A stretch of DNA of 7,026 nucleotides, taken from assembly GCA_910579545.1 (NCBI GenBank), contig CAJTVI010000099.1, positions 1 to 7,026 on the forward strand. Direction: 5' to 3'. Numbering within the stretch: the stretch's first letter is position 1; each line of letters begins with the position of its first letter. Source of the DNA: an uncultured Oscillospiraceae bacterium (GTDB lineage Bacteria; Bacillota; Clostridia; Oscillospirales; Ruminococcaceae). The position numbers and the translations under genes are program-made. The notes beneath the pieces are model-generated. The model was not told where the DNA came from, searched no databases, and saw only the letters and a list, made by a program, of their open reading frames with translations. Shown piece by piece: positions 5,008 to 7,026 of the stretch.

Positions 5008-6053
5008 CGGTGGGGTATTGACGCCTGCATCACCTGCGCAAGCCCATGCAGCCCGCCCCATGCCACAAAATTCCAGCTGGCGCCGTGCCACAGCCCGCTG
5101 AGCAGGAAGGTGGCGAGCAGGTTTGCCTTGTGCCGCAGCCCTGAGCAGCGGTTGCCCCCCAGCGGGATATAAACGTAATCCCTAAACCAGGTGGACAGCG
5201 AGATATGCCAGCGGGACCAGAATTCACGGATCGACGCCGAAAGATAAGGGCTTTTAAAGTTGGTCATCAGGTCGATGCCCAGCAGCTTGGCCGTGCCGAC
5301 CGCAATATCCGAATAACCTGAAAAATCGCAGTAGATCTGCACCGAAAAAAACACGATCACAATGGCAAAATCCACGCCGTAATAGGAGGTCACGTCCGCA
5401 TACACCATGTCCACAAAGGGCGCAAGATTATCCGCGATCACGAGTTTTTTAAAAAAGCCCCAGAGCATCCGCTTTGCGCCGCAGAGGGCCTTGTCCGCAT
5501 CAAAAAAATGTTCTTTGCGGAGCTGCGGCAGCAGGTTGGCCGTGCGCTCGATCGGCCCGGCCACCAACTGCGGGAAGAAGGATACAAAAGTGGCATAAAT
5601 GCCAAAGTGCTTTTCGGCCGGGATCTCCCCCCGGTAAACATCGATCACATACGAGAGGGTCTGAAAGGTGTAAAAGGAGATGCCAACCGGCAGCATCAGG
5701 CTGACGGTAACCGGGTGGGGATGGATGCCAAAGGCCGAAAGCGCTGCATAGAAGTTGCCCAGCAGAAAGCCGGCATACTTGAATATGACCAGGACCCCCA
5801 GGCAAAGCGCGGCCGCGCCAAAGAGCACCCATTGCTTCTGCCGCTTGCTGCCGCACCGCCCGAGCAGCCGGGCAGCCGTGTAGGAGACAAGGGTGGTAAA
5901 AAGGATCAGCACAATATATTTTGCATTCCAGCTCATGTAAAAATAGCAGCTGGCGGCCAGCAGCACCGGCCAGCGGAACCGATGCGGGATCGCCCAGTAT
6001 ACAATAAAAACAATGGGCAAAAAAGCCGCATAGGCCATGGAGTTAAAAAGCAA
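4965..6053 (-). CDS. MBOAT-family membrane O-acyltransferase, frame broken at a G8 tract
   Basis: This is the channel-forming acyltransferase of a glycan acylation pair, moving an acyl group (typically acetyl) across the membrane. The intact frame gives 362 residues: N-terminus MLFNSMAYAAFLPIVF, many hydrophobic segments, LPVGISFYTFQTLSYVIDVYRG at 121-142 (read as two parts), FFPQLVAGPIER at 159-170, YCDFSGYSDIAVG at 241-253, REFWSRWHISLSTWFRDYVY at 276-295, IPLGGNR at 296-302, and SGLWHGASWNF at 319-329 with the catalytic His323. After residue 349 it leaves the family alignment at the G8 run and ends 13 residues later, lacking the last membrane helices. The start is TTG at 6053 with AGGGAGGA at 6059-6066; the family's usual MLFNS beginning supports it over the ATG at 6038. 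It has its own promoter and is coupled to the SGNH gene. The family is certain; the substrate is unknown. Confidence 0.9.
   Translation of the reverse strand: MLFNSMAYAAFLPIVFIVYWAIPHRFRWPVLLAASCYFYMSWNAKYIVLILFTTLVSYTAARLLGRCGSKRQKQWVLFGAAALCLGVLVIFKYAGFLLGNFYAALSAFGIHPHPVTVSLMLPVGISFYTFQTLSYVIDVYRGEIPAEKHFGIYATFVSFFPQLVAGPIERTANLLPQLRKEHFFDADKALCGAKRMLWGFFKKLVIADNLAPFVDMVYADVTSYYGVDFAIVIVFFSVQIYCDFSGYSDIAVGTAKLLGIDLMTNFKSPYLSASIREFWSRWHISLSTWFRDYVYIPLGGNRCSGLRHKANLLATFLLSGLWHGASWNFVAWGGLHGLAQVMQASIPHRGGYPVAKALSCGG
4998..5018 (-). repeat. G8 homopolymer inside a hairpin in the MBOAT gene
   Basis: Eight C on the + strand at 5001-5008 give eight G on the coding strand, exactly where the reading frame fails. 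The run lies inside a perfect 7-bp hairpin: ATACCCC (5018-5012 on the minus strand) pairs with GGGGTAT (5004-4998) around a 7-base loop. Adding one G (or removing two) restores the full-length frame. Such tracts are prone to slippage in replication, transcription and sequencing. Confidence 0.9.
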
Positions 6054-6058
6054 TCGAA

Positions 6059-6066
6059 TCCTCCCT
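6059..6066 (-). promoter_or_regulatory. Ribosome binding site that decides the TTG start of the MBOAT gene
   Basis: AGGGAGGA on the minus strand stands 5-6 bases before TTG at 6053. The ATG five codons later is too far from it and would lose the conserved MLFNS residues. Confidence 0.75.
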
Positions 6067-6133
6067 TTCCGCCGCGTATGCTCCCGCCGTGGGCCCGGTG
6101 CGCCAATGCCCCCGCCCTGCCCACAGCGCCCCC

Positions 6134-6162
6134 ATTATATCGGATGCCGGGGTATTTTGCAA
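6134..6162 (-). promoter_or_regulatory. Sigma-A promoter of the MBOAT-SGNH cassette
   Basis: TTGCAA at 6162-6157 and a perfect TATAAT at 6139-6134 are separated by 17 bases. Transcription should start near 6127, giving about a 73-base leader. It lies just after the addA stop, so the cassette need not depend on read-through from addA. Confidence 0.8.
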
Positions 6163-6168
6163 CATCCG
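6141..6168. promoter_or_regulatory. Candidate operator: inverted repeat across the MBOAT promoter
   Basis: CGGATG and CATCCG form a perfect 6-base inverted repeat with 16 bases between the arms. One arm ends one base from the -10 box and the other directly abuts the -35 box on its outer side. This placement fits a repressor site, but arms this short can also occur by chance. Confidence 0.35.
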
Positions 6169-6195
6169 CAAGGCCGTACCCGGCCCCATCCCCCT

Positions 6196-7026
6196 TTATC
6201 CGCCGGGCTCGAGGGGGACGTTGATCTCGGCGCCGAGGGCGAAGCTGTAAAGGGTGCAGCGGCGCACCGGCAGGCCCAGCCGCTTTTGGATGGCCCTGGC
6301 GTAGAGCATCAGCTGGCCGCGGTAGGCCCGCAGCAGCTGCGCCGGCGTTTTGCCGCGGTCGGTTTTGTAATCCACGATCTCGGCCGCATCCGGCCCCACC
6401 AGCACAAGGTCGGCCACCCCCTGCACCAGCACCTCGGCGCCGGCGTAGTCGGCCGTTTTGTCGGCCGCGGCGGCCGCCGCGGGCAGGGCGGTGATAAAAT
6501 CGTACTCCCGCAAAACCTCTGCCGCCGCCTGGGCGCGGGCAAACACATCGCTGGCAAAAAACCTGCGCAGGGCCGCAAAGTCCAGCTGGCCGGCCAGTTC
6601 GGGGGCCAGCAGCTGCATGCGGCGCTGGCGTTCGGCCTCGGCCTCGGGATCCCGCGCGGCGGCGGCAAGGTCGGCGTGCTGCAAAAAGGCGTGCAGGGCG
6701 GTGCCCTTTTCGGCCGCCGAGAGCCCGCCCGCCGCCAAAAAGGCCGGGCGGGCGGCCACCGGCTCCTCCTCCCTGTGCACCAGCGCCGTGACGCTTACCT
6801 TGGCCGGCACCCGGGTGAGGGCGGCGCGGGGGTACTGCCAGCTGAACAGCCGGCGCAGCCGGGCCAGCAGCGCCTCGTCCGGCGCGGCGGTGAGCAGCGG
6901 GCCGGGGGCGGCGTTTTGCTCCGGCTCCGGGGGTGGCGCGGCGGCAAAGAGGCTTACCTCCAGCTGGCCGGCCTCCTCCGCCGCCCCGGGCGGCAGGGCG
7001 GGGCGGTCCGCCGGCGGCAGGCCGGC
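6196..7026 (-). CDS. addA: ATP-dependent helicase/nuclease subunit A, C-terminal part (5' end cut by window edge)
   Basis: AddA is the helicase-nuclease subunit of the AddAB complex, which resects double-strand breaks for recombination. Only the last 276 residues are here. They cover the end of the helicase region (LFSWQYPRAALTRVPAKVSV at about 60-79, matching the conserved segment before the nuclease) and a complete RecB-type nuclease domain: GTALHAF at 108-114 (His112), REYDF at 173-177 (Glu174), VQGVADL at 201-207 (Asp206), VDYKTDR at 218-224 (Asp219, Lys221) and YRGQLMLY at 235-242 (Gln238, Tyr242). All expected catalytic residues are present, so the nuclease looks active. The region before it is rich in Ala and Pro, as expected from very high GC. 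The stop is followed within about 35 bases by the MBOAT promoter. A RecB-like nuclease of another class is possible, but the pattern fits AddA best. Confidence 0.9.
   Translation of the reverse strand, partial: AGLPPADRPALPPGAAEEAGQLEVSLFAAAPPPEPEQNAAPGPLLTAAPDEALLARLRRLFSWQYPRAALTRVPAKVSVTALVHREEEPVAARPAFLAAGGLSAAEKGTALHAFLQHADLAAAARDPEAEAERQRRMQLLAPELAGQLDFAALRRFFASDVFARAQAAAEVLREYDFITALPAAAAAADKTADYAGAEVLVQGVADLVLVGPDAAEIVDYKTDRGKTPAQLLRAYRGQLMLYARAIQKRLGLPVRRCTLYSFALGAEINVPLEPGG

Noticed and set aside
4618..5091. The downstream MBOAT frame as an independent 157-residue gene
   Set aside because: Its first part is a shadow of the main frame, no ribosome binding site precedes its ATG at 5091, and the rest continues the MBOAT family alignment.
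3097..5172. A 691-codon open frame on the + strand opposite infC, the SGNH gene and the MBOAT gene
   Set aside because: It runs antisense to three recognised genes and their promoter, shows no recognisable domain, and has no ribosome binding site at its start.
6170..6187. Hairpin after addA (GGCC around GTACCC) as a terminator
   Set aside because: The stem has four strong pairs plus two G-T pairs, and there is no T run after it on the minus strand.

Overview
The window reads as chromosomal DNA of a high-GC member of the Bacillota, most likely a gut clostridium of the Oscillospiraceae/Ruminococcaceae type. The reasons are an addA gene, the infC-rpmI-rplT cluster followed by a TrmH/SpoU-family methyltransferase and dprA, strong AGGAGG ribosome binding sites, sigma-A promoters and very GC-rich third codon positions. 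This placement is an inference from gene order and composition; no marker here fixes the genus. Every supported gene lies on the minus strand, so transcription runs from high to low coordinates. No tRNA, rRNA, CRISPR array or insertion sequence was seen.

Region by region, in transcription order. (1) 7026-6196: the C-terminal nuclease part of AddA, its 5' end cut by the window edge. (2) 6195-3634: a two-gene cassette with its own promoter (TTGCAA-17-TATAAT). It holds an MBOAT-family membrane O-acyltransferase whose frame breaks at a run of eight G, followed 6 bases later by an SGNH-hydrolase-like membrane-anchored protein. Such pairs (compare DltB/DltD, AlgI/AlgJ, PatA/PatB) usually acylate cell-surface or secreted glycans. 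This cassette is visibly poorer in GC than its neighbours. (3) 3511-2081: the translation cluster infC-rpmI-rplT with a near-consensus promoter, a roughly 195-base leader holding an intrinsic terminator and a competing hairpin, and an ATC start codon for infC. (4) 2080-1872: a gap with a candidate terminator and GC-rich inverted repeats. (5) 1871-1: a TrmH/SpoU-like RNA methyltransferase starting at TTG, a short 40-bp tandem repeat, then dprA, which runs off the window.

The housekeeping genes are ordinary in order and content: initiation factor 3 and proteins L35 and L20 for translation, an RNA methyltransferase, and AddA and DprA for DNA repair and uptake. The points worth a second look are the poly-G frame break in the acyltransferase (phase switch, decay or sequencing error), the infC leader attenuator with its non-canonical start, the tandem repeat before dprA, and the inverted repeat across the acyltransferase promoter. 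I did not find a convincing wholly new system.
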